In this document: one piece after another, positions 8,773 through 17,938 of the stretch
How the letters are laid out: every line of letters begins with the position of its first letter
Position numbering within the stretch: position 1 is the stretch's first letter
NCBI GenBank assembly: GCA_902765625.1
Contig: CACXAO010000004.1
Span: 57,194 to 121,193, forward strand
Reading direction: 5' to 3'
DNA: 64,000 nt
Origin: an uncultured Ruminococcus sp.
Lineage (GTDB): Bacteria > Bacillota > Clostridia > Oscillospirales > Acutalibacteraceae
Notes under the pieces: generated by a model
Database searches by the model: none
The model's input: only the letters and a program-made list of their open reading frames with translations
Told to the model about the DNA's origin: nothing
Position numbers and translations under genes: made by a program

Positions 8773-9375
8773 ATGGCGTTTGATACCTTTGACGAGGGAA
8801 TCGCTCTCGGCGGACTCAGAAGCAAGCATGAAATTAAGGTGCTGATGTGCTACCTTTTTAACAGTGTTAAGGACAAAATGAGCGAGAGCGTTATCACCGA
8901 GGCGATCCGCGAATATGAGCTTGCCAATTTTTTTGAGGTAAAGGCTGCCTTTGACGAGCTTAAACGAAGCGACAACCTTACCGAGGACGAGATCGTTGAC
9001 GGAGAACAGACCTACCGTCTGACCGAGAACGGCAGGCTTGTCGCCGAACAGCTTGAGAGCACCCTCGCCTACTCCGTTAAGGAAAAGGCGCTGCGCTGCG
9101 CCATTGAGCTGCTCGCCGAAAGGAAAACCCTGCGCGAGAACTTTGTTGACATCGTTAAAACCGACGACGGCTTTCAGGTTAACTGCCGCGTTTCGGGCGG
9201 AGAGACGGATCTCTTCTCGTTCACGCTGTACGCGCCCGACGAAGAAATGGCTGAACAGATGAAAAAAAGCTTTCTGAGCTACCCCGTGACCGTTTACAAG
9301 ACGATGCTTGCGCTGATGACCAAAAACCGCGAGGCTATCGACGACGCGCTTGAGGACATTTACTCGCAGGACTAA
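8773..9375 (+). CDS. DUF4364 family protein
   Basis: A 200-residue soluble protein resembling the DUF4364 family common in Clostridia. The first 90 residues have winged-helix character (LRSKHEIKVLMCYLF, then ITEAIREYELANFFEVKAAFDEL and a wing-like YRLTENGRLVAEQL), and the rest is an alpha/beta domain. A DNA-binding regulator is plausible, but no target is known. I place the start at the ATG following AAGGTGAGG. The stop overlaps that of the convergent BofA gene by four bases. Confidence 0.75.
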   Translation: MAFDTFDEGIALGGLRSKHEIKVLMCYLFNSVKDKMSESVITEAIREYELANFFEVKAAFDELKRSDNLTEDEIVDGEQTYRLTENGRLVAEQLESTLAYSVKEKALRCAIELLAERKTLRENFVDIVKTDDGFQVNCRVSGGETDLFSFTLYAPDEEMAEQMKKSFLSYPVTVYKTMLALMTKNREAIDDALEDIYSQD

Positions 9376-9632
9376 AAGAAAAGATTCAGCGCCAACAGCA
9401 GCGTTACGCCCGGCACTCCGCCGATTACCGACACGAGCACCGACAGCAGGCTGACCGGGATATACACGCCCGTCAGTCCCGCAGTCAGATTTATCGCGGT
9501 AAGCGTGCCCGCACCCAGAGCCATGCTGAACAACGCCCGTCTGAACGGGCGTTTATTTTTTGCCGTAAAATGCAGCAGCGCAAATACAATGAAGGTCACA
9601 AGAAATATGACGGCTATTCCCCACCAAGGCAT
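9372..9632 (-). CDS. BofA family protein (pro-sigma-K processing inhibitor-like)
   Basis: An 86-residue hydrophobic protein with about three helices and a C-terminal GGVPGVTLLLALNLFF motif, which is the hallmark of BofA. In Bacillus, BofA holds the SpoIVFB protease inactive in the outer forespore membrane. Its presence fits a spore former. Start after CGGAG. The gene is single, and its stop overlaps that of the convergent DUF4364 gene. Confidence 0.75.
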   Translation of the reverse strand: MPWWGIAVIFLVTFIVFALLHFTAKNKRPFRRALFSMALGAGTLTAINLTAGLTGVYIPVSLLSVLVSVIGGVPGVTLLLALNLFF

Positions 9633-9671
9633 ATGAACATCTCCGATTATTATGTACTGCCGAAGCCGGAC

Positions 9672-9702
9672 AAAAAAACAGACCGCCGGTCACCGACGGT
9701 CT
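9672..9702 (-). terminator. Intrinsic terminator after secG
   Basis: Stem AGACCG/CGGTCT (9680-9702) with a GGT/ACC inner pair, followed on the minus strand by seven T. It lies about 30 bases after the secG stop. Confidence 0.8.
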
Positions 9703-9733
9703 ATCATATGCTTTGATTGATCAAATTATGCTA

Positions 9734-10003
9734 TCAGCCGAGAAGGTTGAAGTAGCTGAGCACGTTGAGCGCGATTACAAACAGTACGAATACCGCAGCA
9801 AACACCTTTGTCCAACGCGAAAGAAATGCGTCGATGGAGCGCGCCTTGTTCTTTGAGAAATAGGAATCCGCAGCGCCGGTAACAACGCCGATGCCCTGCT
9901 GGTTACCTTCCTGAAGAATGATTACTACAATAATTGCGATGGATACAATCGCGAGCAAGTTATTCAACTTATATATATTACCATAAAATTTTTTAAATAT
10001 CAA
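9734..10003 (-). CDS. secG: Preprotein translocase subunit SecG
   Basis: Up to 89 residues with two helices separated by VILQEGNQQGIGVVTGAADSYF, the conserved SecG loop (LLQ-G-GGL-like). It is an accessory subunit of the SecYEG channel. The start is unclear: no ATG exists, and the TTG at 10003 has no ribosome site and coincides with a good -35 box. A start at one of the TTG codons near 9967 or 9955, downstream of that promoter, is as likely. It follows the topoisomerase A gene by 18 bases and ends in a clear terminator. Confidence 0.85.
   Translation of the reverse strand: MIFKKFYGNIYKLNNLLAIVSIAIIVVIILQEGNQQGIGVVTGAADSYFSKNKARSIDAFLSRWTKVFAAVFVLFVIALNVLSYFNLLG
9975..10003 (-). promoter_or_regulatory. 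Possible promoter inside the annotated secG start region
   Basis: TTGATA (9998-10003), 17-base spacer and TAATAT (9975-9980). If real, secG has its own promoter and its start codon must lie downstream of about 9970. The region is AT-rich, so chance is possible. Confidence 0.4.
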
Positions 10004-10021
10004 GATATTTTTTGAAATTTT

Positions 10022-12259
10022 TTAAATCAGACTGAGCTGCTCGTCCTTTGAGTCCTCATTCGAGGGCATCGCACCCAGTGCAGGAAGCGATTTTGTGCGG
10101 TAACGCTGCGGCTTTGCGAAGGTTCCCTCAGCGTACGGCTTAAGCTCAAACAGACGGTGTCCCTTCTTGAGCTTCATAACTGCGACGCCCTGAGTTGAAC
10201 GCGTCGTTTTTATCGCGAGAGCGCCCGTGTGAACGAGAAGCATTCTTCCTGATGACGATGTAAACAGAACCTCGCCGTCCTCACTGAGCATGAGCATTCC
10301 CGCGAGAGGCGATTTGTCGGAATACGCGCCGGTGAGCTTTTTGCGGTTGGTCTTGGTGGCGTAAACTTCCAGCGGAACCTTTGCCGCCTTGCCGTTTTCA
10401 AAGCCGAAGAGCAGTATGCCCTTGTAGTCCTTCGTCGCAACCATATAAACCGCGTTTTCGCCCTCGTCCATTCCAAGCTTCGCCGCGACGTACTCGCCGA
10501 GAACCGAAGCCTTTGTGTCGGAGAACTCGCTCGCCTTTGTCTTGTAGACCTGAGATTTGTCGGTGAAGAACAGCAGGTCGCAGTTGTTGGAGAACTCGAT
10601 TTCCTGAGTTATCTCGTCGCCCTCTTTGAGCTTGTGGGCGTTGCTCATGCGCAGCGACTGCGGAGTGATCTTCTTGAAATAGCCCTCCTTGGTGAAGAAG
10701 AAGGTGCAGGGGTAATCGGGAACCTCCTCCGCCTCCTCGGTGTAGACGGCGGTGTCCTCGTAAATAATCATGGACTTGCGCGGCTGACCGTATTTGTCGG
10801 CTACGGCGCGAAGCTCCTTGACGATGATCGTCTTTATGCGCGCCTTGCTCTTGAGGATATCGTCAAGCTCGGCGATCTCGCGCTCAAGATCCTCGATGTC
10901 CTTGGTGCGCTTGAGGATATACTCGCGGTTGAGGTGGCGCAGTTTTATCTCAGCGACGTACTCAGCCTGAACCTGATCGATGCCGAAGCCTATCATCAGG
11001 TTGGGTACTACCTCCGCCTCCTCGTCGGTCTCGCGGATTATCTTTATAGCCTTGTCGATATCGAGAAGGATTTTTCCGAGACCCTTCAGGAGGTGCAGGC
11101 GCTCAGCCTTCTTTGTGCGGTCGTAGAAGGTGCGGCGCTTTACGCACTCGATGCGGAAGCCTATCCACTCCTCAAGCAGCTCCCTGATACCGAGAACTCT
11201 CGGCACTCCGGCGATTAGCACGTTGAAATTGCAGGCGTAGCTGTCCTCGAGGGTGGTGAGTTTGAAGAGCTTTGCCATGAGCTTGTCGGGGTCGGTGCTG
11301 CGCTTGAGGTCGATCGTGATTTTGAGACCGTCAAGACCGGTTTCGTCACGGATATCCGAAATCTCCTTGACCTTGCCCTGCTTTACGAGATCGATGATTT
11401 TTTCAATGATGACCTCGCAGGTGGTCGAAGCCGGAATCGAGAGGATGTCGATACAGTTTGCGCTTTTGTCGTAGACGTACTTTGCACGCAGGCGGATACT
11501 TCCCTTGCCTGTTTCGTAAACCTGCGTGAACGCCTTTTCGTCGTAAATAATCTGACAGCCGCCGCTGAAATCGGGAGCCGGCAGAGTTGATTTTATGTCG
11601 TGTTCGGGGTCGCGGATAAGCGCCGCGGTGGTCTCGCAGATCTCGCCGAGATTGAACGAGCAGATGTTTGACGCCATGCCTACGGCGATACCCGTGTTTG
11701 CGTTGACGAGAACCGACGGATATGTCGCCGGCAGCAGAGTCGGTTCCTTCATGGTGTTGTCGTAGTTATCTACAAAATCTACGGTGTCCTTGTCGATATC
11801 GCGGAAAAGCTCGTTGCATATCGCGGCAAGTTTCGCCTCGGTGTATCGCGAGGCAGCCCACGCCATGTCGCGGCTGTAGAACTTACCGAAGTTGCCCTTT
11901 GAATCGATATACGGGTGAAGCAGCGCCTCGTAGCCGCGCGAAAGACGAACCATTGTGTCGTAGATCGCGGAGTCGCCGTGAGGATTGAGCTTCATGGTCG
12001 CGCCGACTATGTTGGCGGACTTAGTGCGCGCGCCGTTTAACAAGCCCATCTTGTACATTGTAAAAAGCAGCTTGCGGTGCGACGGTTTGAAGCCGTCGAT
12101 CTCGGGGATAGCGCGCGAAAGAATGACGCTCATTGCGTAGGGCATGAAGTTCTCGCGGATTGTGGAGACTATCGGCTGCTCCACTACCTCGCCTGCGCCG
12201 TTTATCACGCCCTTGGTCTTGGCAGGCTTTGGAGCTTTGGTTGATTTTTTTCGTGCCAA
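10022..12259 (-). CDS. parC: Type IIA DNA topoisomerase subunit A (ParC/GyrA-like)
   Basis: A 745-residue breakage-reunion subunit. The catalytic tyrosine is in AASRYTEAKL (about residue 130), preceded by HPYIDSKGNFG, and the winged-helix part begins at RAIPEIDGFKPSHRKLLF. A helical arm (about 380-470) and a C-terminal beta-propeller follow. No GyrA-box (QRRGGKG-like) is visible, which argues for a topoisomerase IV-like role rather than gyrase. It starts with TTG after AGGAGG, which overlaps the end of the subunit B gene. Expected function: decatenation and relaxation with its partner. The exact subclass is uncertain because Clostridia often carry an extra topoisomerase pair. Confidence 0.88.
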   Translation of the reverse strand: MARKKSTKAPKPAKTKGVINGAGEVVEQPIVSTIRENFMPYAMSVILSRAIPEIDGFKPSHRKLLFTMYKMGLLNGARTKSANIVGATMKLNPHGDSAIYDTMVRLSRGYEALLHPYIDSKGNFGKFYSRDMAWAASRYTEAKLAAICNELFRDIDKDTVDFVDNYDNTMKEPTLLPATYPSVLVNANTGIAVGMASNICSFNLGEICETTAALIRDPEHDIKSTLPAPDFSGGCQIIYDEKAFTQVYETGKGSIRLRAKYVYDKSANCIDILSIPASTTCEVIIEKIIDLVKQGKVKEISDIRDETGLDGLKITIDLKRSTDPDKLMAKLFKLTTLEDSYACNFNVLIAGVPRVLGIRELLEEWIGFRIECVKRRTFYDRTKKAERLHLLKGLGKILLDIDKAIKIIRETDEEAEVVPNLMIGFGIDQVQAEYVAEIKLRHLNREYILKRTKDIEDLEREIAELDDILKSKARIKTIIVKELRAVADKYGQPRKSMIIYEDTAVYTEEAEEVPDYPCTFFFTKEGYFKKITPQSLRMSNAHKLKEGDEITQEIEFSNNCDLLFFTDKSQVYKTKASEFSDTKASVLGEYVAAKLGMDEGENAVYMVATKDYKGILLFGFENGKAAKVPLEVYATKTNRKKLTGAYSDKSPLAGMLMLSEDGEVLFTSSSGRMLLVHTGALAIKTTRSTQGVAVMKLKKGHRLFELKPYAEGTFAKPQRYRTKSLPALGAMPSNEDSKDEQLSLI

Positions 12260-12272
12260 TTCTTTTTCCTCC

Positions 12273-14258
12273 TCAGCTTACGTCAAGATTGTCGATGTAT
12301 TCGTTTCCGTGCTCAACGATGTAGTCCTTGCGCGCCTGCAGGTTGTTGCCGATAAGAATGTCAAAAATCTCGGCAGTCTGAGCCGCGTCGTCCGGCATTA
12401 CCTTGATGAGACGGCGTGTTTCGGGATTCATTGTGGTCAGGTTCATCATGTCCGGCTCGTTCTCACCGAGACCCTTGCTTCGCTGGATGGTGAACTTCTC
12501 GTCGCCTATCTGCTCAATGAATTTGTCCTTCTCTATCTCGTCGTAGGCGAAATACACCTCGTTTTTGGTGGTGATCTCATACAGCGGAGACTCCGCGATG
12601 AACACCTTGCCCTCGTAAATAAGCGTGGGCACAAGGCGGTAGATCATGGTGAGAAGCATGGTGCGGATGTGGAAGCCGTCCACATCGGCGTCGGTGCAGA
12701 TGATGATCTTATTCCAGCGCAGCGCATCCATGTCGAAGGTTGCGAGGTGCTTGTTAGCCTTTGATTTGACCTCCACTCCGCAGCCGAGCACCTTGAGCAG
12801 ATCGGTGATGATGTCGCTCTTGAAAATTCGGTCGTAATCGACCTTGAGGCAGTTGAGTATCTTGCCGCGGATAGGCATTATCGCCTGAAAGTCAGGGTTT
12901 CGCGCCTGAACGCACGCGCCCTTCGCCGAGTCGCCCTCCACGATGAATAATTCTCTTACAGAAATATCCTTACTGCGGCAGTCGACGAATTTCTCGACGC
13001 GGTTGGTCATATCGAGGTTGCCCGAGAGCTTCTTTTTGATATTGAGACGGGTCTTTTCGGCGTTTTCGCGGCTGCGCTTGTTGACAAGCACCTGCTCGGC
13101 GATTTTCTCAGCCTCAAGCGGATTTTCGATAAAATAAATCTCAAGGCTCTGGCGCAGGAAGGCTGTCATAGCGTCCTGAATACCCTTGTTCGTGACCGCC
13201 TTTTTGGTCTGGTTCTCGTAGGACGAAACGCTTGAGAACGAAGAGATAACGCAGACAAGGCAGTCCTCTACGTCGTCGAACTTGATTTTGCCCTCGGTTT
13301 TGTTGTATTTATTGTTTGTCTTTAAGTAGTTGTCGATCTGATAGACGAACGCGTTCCTGACCGCCTTGTCGGGCGCGCCGCCGTATTCGAGCCAGCTGGA
13401 ATTGTGGTAATACTCTGTGGCGCTGACCTTGTTCGAAAACGCTACGGCGATATTCATCTTGCACTTGTACTCGGGCTTGTCGTCGCGGTCGCGGGTCTTT
13501 ACCTCGGCTTCCCAGTGCTGGACGGTGGTGAGTCCGCTTTCGCCGATAAGCTCCGATACGTGGTCTACAACGCCGTTTGCATAATTGAAGGTCGTGGTCT
13601 CAAAGGTTCTGCCCACCTGATTGCGGAAAATGAACTCAACGCCGGCGTTTACTATCGCCTGACGCTTCATTATGTCGAGAAAATATTCGGGCTGAATATC
13701 GATGTCGGTGAACACCTCGAGATCAGGCTTCCATGTGATTTTGGAGCCTGTGTCGCGCTTTGAGTACGGCTCCTTTTTGAGTCCGCCGATGTTCTCGCCC
13801 TTCTCAAAATGCAGGGTGTAGCGATAGCCGTCGCGGCGGATATCTACGTCCATGTACTGCGAGGCGTACTGGGTAGAGCAAAGTCCGAGACCGTTCATGC
13901 CGAGCGAAAACTCGTAGCTCTCGCCCTCGTTGTTGTTGTACTTGCCGCCGGCGTACATCTCGCAGAAAACAAGCTCCCAGTTGAAGCGTTCTTCCTTTTC
14001 GTTGTAATCAACGGGAATGCCGCGGCCGAAGTCCTCTACCTCGATCGAGCCGTCAGCAAAACGGGTTACGACAATCTTTTTGCCGTAGCCCTCGCGCGCT
14101 TCATCGATTGAGTTTGAAAGGATCTCGAACACCGAGTGCTGGCAGCCCTCAAGTCCGTCCGAACCGAAAATTACCGACGGGCGTTTGCGCACCCTGTCGG
14201 CGCCTTTCAGCGTGGTTATACTGTCGTTGCCGTATTCATTCGTCTTTTTTCTTGCCAT
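12273..14258 (-). CDS. parE: Type IIA DNA topoisomerase subunit B (ParE/GyrB-like)
   Basis: A 661-residue ATPase subunit: GHKL ATPase domain (NSIDEAREG, DFGRGIPVD, LGMNGLGL), transducer domain, and TOPRIM domain with IVEGDSAKG and ICTDADVDGFHIRTMLL supplying the Mg-binding Glu and DxD, then the PIRGKILNC segment. It forms an A2B2 enzyme with the downstream subunit, 13 bases away. The ATG follows AAGGATGG. Divergent from housekeeping GyrB, so probably topoisomerase IV or a third clostridial topoisomerase. Confidence 0.9.
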   Translation of the reverse strand: MARKKTNEYGNDSITTLKGADRVRKRPSVIFGSDGLEGCQHSVFEILSNSIDEAREGYGKKIVVTRFADGSIEVEDFGRGIPVDYNEKEERFNWELVFCEMYAGGKYNNNEGESYEFSLGMNGLGLCSTQYASQYMDVDIRRDGYRYTLHFEKGENIGGLKKEPYSKRDTGSKITWKPDLEVFTDIDIQPEYFLDIMKRQAIVNAGVEFIFRNQVGRTFETTTFNYANGVVDHVSELIGESGLTTVQHWEAEVKTRDRDDKPEYKCKMNIAVAFSNKVSATEYYHNSSWLEYGGAPDKAVRNAFVYQIDNYLKTNNKYNKTEGKIKFDDVEDCLVCVISSFSSVSSYENQTKKAVTNKGIQDAMTAFLRQSLEIYFIENPLEAEKIAEQVLVNKRSRENAEKTRLNIKKKLSGNLDMTNRVEKFVDCRSKDISVRELFIVEGDSAKGACVQARNPDFQAIMPIRGKILNCLKVDYDRIFKSDIITDLLKVLGCGVEVKSKANKHLATFDMDALRWNKIIICTDADVDGFHIRTMLLTMIYRLVPTLIYEGKVFIAESPLYEITTKNEVYFAYDEIEKDKFIEQIGDEKFTIQRSKGLGENEPDMMNLTTMNPETRRLIKVMPDDAAQTAEIFDILIGNNLQARKDYIVEHGNEYIDNLDVS

Positions 14259-14300
14259 TCAATTCCATCCTTATTCGTTTTTTCGTGTATACATATCAAC

Positions 14301-14328
14301 GCCGCAGGTTCCCGCGGGAACCCGCGGC
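14301..14328. repeat. 28-bp near-perfect palindrome between uvrB and the topoisomerase genes
   Basis: A central perfect 16-bp palindrome (14307-14322, GGTTCCCGCGGGAACC) is flanked by GCCGC and GCGGC arms with one mismatched pair. There is no following T run on either strand, so it is not a standard terminator. It could be a site for a dimeric protein or an mRNA-stabilising hairpin. Confidence 0.6.
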
Positions 14329-14376
14329 TGAATTAAGCGTAAAGCCTTCACGCGCGCTTGCGAAGCCCCAAAGAAA

Positions 14377-16329
14377 TCAACCCCTGAGCTTCTTGATTTT
14401 GTCGCGGAGATACGCGGCGTGCTCAAACTCAAGCAGTCTCGCGGCAGCCTTCATCTCCTTTGTCAGGCTCTCGATAAGCTGCTGACGCTGCGCCCTGCTG
14501 AGCTTCTTTGTATTCTTGAACTCACTGTCGCTGTGAGTGGAAATTTCGATTATATCGCCGACCTTCTTGACGATGGTCTGCGGAATTATGCCGTGCTCCT
14601 CGTTGTAGGCGTTCTGGATCTCGCGGCGGCGGTTGGTCTCCTCGATCGCGACGCGCATCGACTCGGTGACGCTGTCGGCGTACATGATGACAAGACCCTC
14701 GCTGTTTCGCGCGGCTCGTCCGACGATCTGGATAAGCGAGCGCGTGCTGCGCAGAAAGCCCTCCTTGTCGGCGTCGAGAACCGCGACGAGCGATACCTCC
14801 GGGATGTCGAGACCCTCGCGCAGGAGGTTGATGCCGACGAGAACGTCGAACTCTCCCAAACGCAGATCGCGGACGATCTCCATGCGCTCAACCGTGTCGA
14901 TATCGTGGTGCATATAGCGCACCTTGATTCCCATCGTCTCGAGGTACGCGGTCAGATCCTCAGCCATCTTCTTTGTGAGGGTGGTGACGAGGACGCGCTG
15001 CTTCTTCTCGGTGCGGATATTGATTTCGGACACAAGATCGTCGAGCTGACCCTCTGTAGGCCGGACGGATATCTCGGGGTCGAGAAGTCCCGTGGGTCTG
15101 ATTATCTGCTCGGCGACTACCCTGCTCTTTTCAAGCTCGAGGTCGCCCGGAGTCGCGCTGACAAACACCGCCTGATTGATACGCTCGTAGAACTCGTCGA
15201 AATTGAGCGGACGGTTGTCGTATGCCGAGGGCAGTCGGAAGCCGAAGTCTATAAGGCTCTTTTTGCGCGCGCGGTCGCCTGCGTACATTCCGCGCACCTG
15301 CGGCAGCGTTACGTGGGACTCGTCCACAAAGAGCAAAAAGTCCTTGGGAAAATAATCGAGCAGCGTATACGGCGACGAGCCCGGCGCTCTGCCCGATAAA
15401 ATCCGCGAATAGTTCTCGATGCCCGAGCAAAATCCGATTTCCTGAAGCATCTCCATATCGTAACGCGTGCGCTGTTCAATGCGCTGCGCCTCGAGAAGCT
15501 TGCCGTTTTCGCGGAAATACGCAAGGCGTTCCTCAAGCTCGCGCTCGATTTCGGCGAGGGCAGTCTGCATCTTCTCGCGCGAAACGATGTAGTGCGAGGC
15601 AGGATATACCGCGGCGTGACGAAGAACTGCCTTTAATTCTCCCGTGAGAGGGTTGATCTCGGAAATGCGGTCGATCTCGTCGCCGAAAAACTCGACGCGG
15701 ATAATAGAGTCGTTGGAGGCTGCCGGAAATATCTCGACCACGTCTCCCCTGACTCTGAATTTATTTCTGATAAAATTAACGTCGTTGCGTTCGTATTGAA
15801 GCTCAACAAGCTTTTTGACAAGCTCGTCGCGGCTCTTTTGCATGCCCGGGCGCAGCGAGATCACCATGTTGCGGTAATCGATAGGGTCGCCGAGGCTGTA
15901 TATGCACGACACCGAAGCGACGATTATTACGTCTCTGCGCTCCGAAAGCGCAAGGGTCGCGCTGTGGCGCAGCTTATCTATCTCGTCGTTGATAGAGCTG
16001 TCCTTTTCGATATAGGTGTCGGTCTGGGCAACGTACGCCTCGGGCTGGTAGTAGTCGTAATACGACACGAAATACTCAACCGAATTTTCCGGAAAGAACT
16101 CCTTGAACTCGGAGCACAGCTGCGCCGCGAGGGTTTTGTTGTGCGCGAGAACAAGCGTCGGGCGGTTGAGACGCTCGATGACGTTTGCCATAGTAAAGGT
16201 CTTGCCCGAACCGGTCACGCCGAGCAGGGTCTGCTCCTTGTTGCCGGACTCAATGCTCGAAACAAGCTTTTCAATTGTCTGAGGCTGGTCGCCTGTAGGT
16301 TTGTATTTGGAATGAAGCTTAAAATCCAT
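14377..16329 (-). CDS. uvrB: Excinuclease ABC subunit B
   Basis: A 650-residue UvrB: Walker [14 protein letters not shown] near residue 40, the beta-hairpin region [15 protein letters not shown] near residue 90, [14 protein letters not shown], helicase motifs including [26 protein letters not shown] and [10 protein letters not shown], and a C-terminal UVR domain ending [18 protein letters not shown]. It loads on damaged DNA in nucleotide excision repair. uvrA and uvrC are not in the window. It starts 3 bases after the radC stop. No LexA box was seen directly upstream, so any SOS control would have to act elsewhere in the operon. Confidence 0.98.
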   Translation of the reverse strand: MDFKLHSKYKPTGDQPQTIEKLVSSIESGNKEQTLLGVTGSGKTFTMANVIERLNRPTLVLAHNKTLAAQLCSEFKEFFPENSVEYFVSYYDYYQPEAYVAQTDTYIEKDSSINDEIDKLRHSATLALSERRDVIIVASVSCIYSLGDPIDYRNMVISLRPGMQKSRDELVKKLVELQYERNDVNFIRNKFRVRGDVVEIFPAASNDSIIRVEFFGDEIDRISEINPLTGELKAVLRHAAVYPASHYIVSREKMQTALAEIERELEERLAYFRENGKLLEAQRIEQRTRYDMEMLQEIGFCSGIENYSRILSGRAPGSSPYTLLDYFPKDFLLFVDESHVTLPQVRGMYAGDRARKKSLIDFGFRLPSAYDNRPLNFDEFYERINQAVFVSATPGDLELEKSRVVAEQIIRPTGLLDPEISVRPTEGQLDDLVSEINIRTEKKQRVLVTTLTKKMAEDLTAYLETMGIKVRYMHHDIDTVERMEIVRDLRLGEFDVLVGINLLREGLDIPEVSLVAVLDADKEGFLRSTRSLIQIVGRAARNSEGLVIMYADSVTESMRVAIEETNRRREIQNAYNEEHGIIPQTIVKKVGDIIEISTHSDSEFKNTKKLSRAQRQQLIESLTKEMKAAARLLEFEHAAYLRDKIKKLRG

Positions 16330-16332
16330 AGC

Positions 16333-17016
16333 TTATATCAAATCGTGTTCGTGAAGCGAGACATATTCGTTGTCCGCTACTATAAAATGGTCTATCAGAT
16401 GTACGCCTATCGACTTTAACGTGCTGCTTATCTGCTTTGTTGCGTCAAGATCGGCGCGCGACGGCAAAAGCGAGCCGCTGGGGTGATTGTGCGCGATATA
16501 GGCTGTGCGCGCGTTGTGGCGGATAGCAAGGTCAACAATGCTGCGGATCGGGAAATCAGAGGAGCTTATCGAGCCCTTTGACACTATATCGAGATAGAGG
16601 ATCTTTCCCTTGGCGTTGCCGAGCAAAAGCGCTACAGCCTCGCTTGTTCTGCCTATAAAGCGGCGCGTCATCAGCTCGCCCACGGTCTCGGGGTCGATAA
16701 GATTATCATTCGACAGTTTTGATTCATTATACAGCCGCGACATCTCCGGCAAAAGCTTGAGCATAGCCGCCGCGCTCTCGGATAGTCCGAAATCACGCTG
16801 CAGCTCGTCGATCGGAGCGTCGCACACGCCGCTGATGGTTTGGTACCGCTCAAGCAGCCTGTGAGCGAGAGGATTTGTATCCCTGCGCGGAACAGCGTAA
16901 AAAAGATACAGCTCAAGCGCCTGATGCGCCTCAAAGCCGTCGAGACCGTTTTCGATAAAACGCCGTCTGAGTCGCTGCCTGTGCCCCGAGTGCTCAGATT
17001 TTTTGCTTGCTTCCAT
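16333..17016 (-). CDS. radC: RadC family JAB-domain protein
   Basis: A 227-residue RadC with an N-terminal helix-hairpin-helix-like region and a C-terminal JAB/MPN metalloprotease-like domain carrying AYIAHNHPSGSLLPSRADLD (His-x-His and Asp metal ligands). The name is historical; the biochemical role is unsettled. It lies between pyrE and uvrB in one operon. ATG after GGTG. Confidence 0.93.
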   Translation of the reverse strand: MEASKKSEHSGHRQRLRRRFIENGLDGFEAHQALELYLFYAVPRRDTNPLAHRLLERYQTISGVCDAPIDELQRDFGLSESAAAMLKLLPEMSRLYNESKLSNDNLIDPETVGELMTRRFIGRTSEAVALLLGNAKGKILYLDIVSKGSISSSDFPIRSIVDLAIRHNARTAYIAHNHPSGSLLPSRADLDATKQISSTLKSIGVHLIDHFIVADNEYVSLHEHDLI

Positions 17017-17035
17017 GACAAATCACCGTCGATTA

Positions 17036-17710
17036 TTATTTTACTCCGTACTGCTCGTAGTAGGCGTCGATGGCAGCCTTGAGCTTGTCGTCGATAATTA
17101 CCTTGCCCTTGTACTCTCTGTTATAGAGGTGCTCGACAACCTCGGCCATCGTCACGATAGCGGTGGTCTTTAAGCCGTATTTTTCCTCGATCTCGGCAAG
17201 AGCGCTCTTTTCGCCCTGACCTCTCTCCATGCGGTCTACGGATACAACAAGACCTATGGGGTCAACGTCGCCCTGAGCCTTGATGATCGGCAAGGTCTCG
17301 CCGATCGAGGTGCCGGCGGTCGTAACGTCCTCGATGATAACAACCTTGTCGCCGTCGTTTATCGGGCTGCCGAGGAGAATGCCCTTGTCGCCGTGATCCT
17401 TGACCTCCTTGCGGTTGGAGCAATAGCGGATATCGGCGTCGTACTTCTCGCTGATCGCGATCGTTGCGGCAACGGAGAGCGGAATGCCCTTGTAGGCAGG
17501 TCCGAACAGCACGTCAAAATCGAGTCCGAACGCGCCCTTGATCGCCTCGGCATAGTAAGCGCCGAGTCTGCGCAGCTGCGCGCCTGTTCTGTAAAAGCCG
17601 GTGTTTACGAAGAACGGGGTTTTTCTGCCGCTCTTTGTTACGAAGTCGCCGAACTTCAGCACCTGACAGTCTACCATAAACTCAATAAATTCCTTTTTGT
17701 AAGCTTCCAT
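17036..17710 (-). CDS. pyrE: Orotate phosphoribosyltransferase
   Basis: A 224-residue PyrE with the PRPP-binding loop VVIIEDVTTAGTSIGET near residue 115 and FGPAYKGIPL near residue 75. It couples orotate to PRPP to make OMP. Start chosen at the ATG 7 bases after GAGG. Other pyr genes are not here; the gene heads an operon with radC and uvrB. The leader is about 35 bases, too short for a PyrR attenuator. Confidence 0.96.
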   Translation of the reverse strand: MEAYKKEFIEFMVDCQVLKFGDFVTKSGRKTPFFVNTGFYRTGAQLRRLGAYYAEAIKGAFGLDFDVLFGPAYKGIPLSVAATIAISEKYDADIRYCSNRKEVKDHGDKGILLGSPINDGDKVVIIEDVTTAGTSIGETLPIIKAQGDVDPIGLVVSVDRMERGQGEKSALAEIEEKYGLKTTAIVTMAEVVEHLYNREYKGKVIIDDKLKAAIDAYYEQYGVK

Positions 17711-17761
17711 AACAGACCTCCGAAAAACATCAAATATTTGTTTGATTGTAGTTAACAATTA

Positions 17762-17790
17762 ATTTTACCACAAGATATTGATTTTGTCCA
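17762..17790 (-). promoter_or_regulatory. Promoter of pyrE-radC-uvrB
   Basis: TGGACA (17785-17790), 17-base spacer ending TGG, and TAAAAT (17762-17767). Confidence 0.7.
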
Positions 17791-17796
17791 CAGAAT

Positions 17797-17810
17797 TTAC
17801 ATTTATGTAA
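17797..17810. promoter_or_regulatory. 14-bp palindrome upstream of the pyrE promoter
   Basis: Perfect inverted repeat TTACAT-TT-ATGTAA, 6 bases upstream of the pyrE -35 box and about 54 bases from the divergent SOS promoter. It could be an operator for a dimeric regulator; the protein is unknown. Confidence 0.4.
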
Positions 17811-17864
17811 CCGAATATATTGTGTCGGCGCATTTTTGAGTTTAAAACGTGCAAAAATTTACTG

Positions 17865-17893
17865 TTGACATTCACGAACACACGTTCTATAAT
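17865..17893 (+). promoter_or_regulatory. Consensus promoter of the small SOS-type gene
   Basis: Perfect TTGACA (17865-17870), 17-base spacer and perfect TATAAT (17888-17893). The LexA-like box fills most of the spacer, the classic geometry for tight repression of a strong promoter. Confidence 0.9.
17875..17888 (+). promoter_or_regulatory. LexA (SOS) operator
   Basis: CGAACACACGTTCT fits the Gram-positive LexA box CGAAC-N4-GTTC, with both half-sites exact. It lies between the -35 and -10 of the promoter, so LexA binding would block RNA polymerase. Confidence 0.85.
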
Positions 17894-17938
17894 ATATACA
17901 TAAAACAAACGTTTATTCGAATTAAATGAGGCGATATT

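Noticed and set aside
14419-15399. 326-codon plus-strand frame inside uvrB
   Set aside because: Antisense to uvrB codons, no ribosome site or motif.
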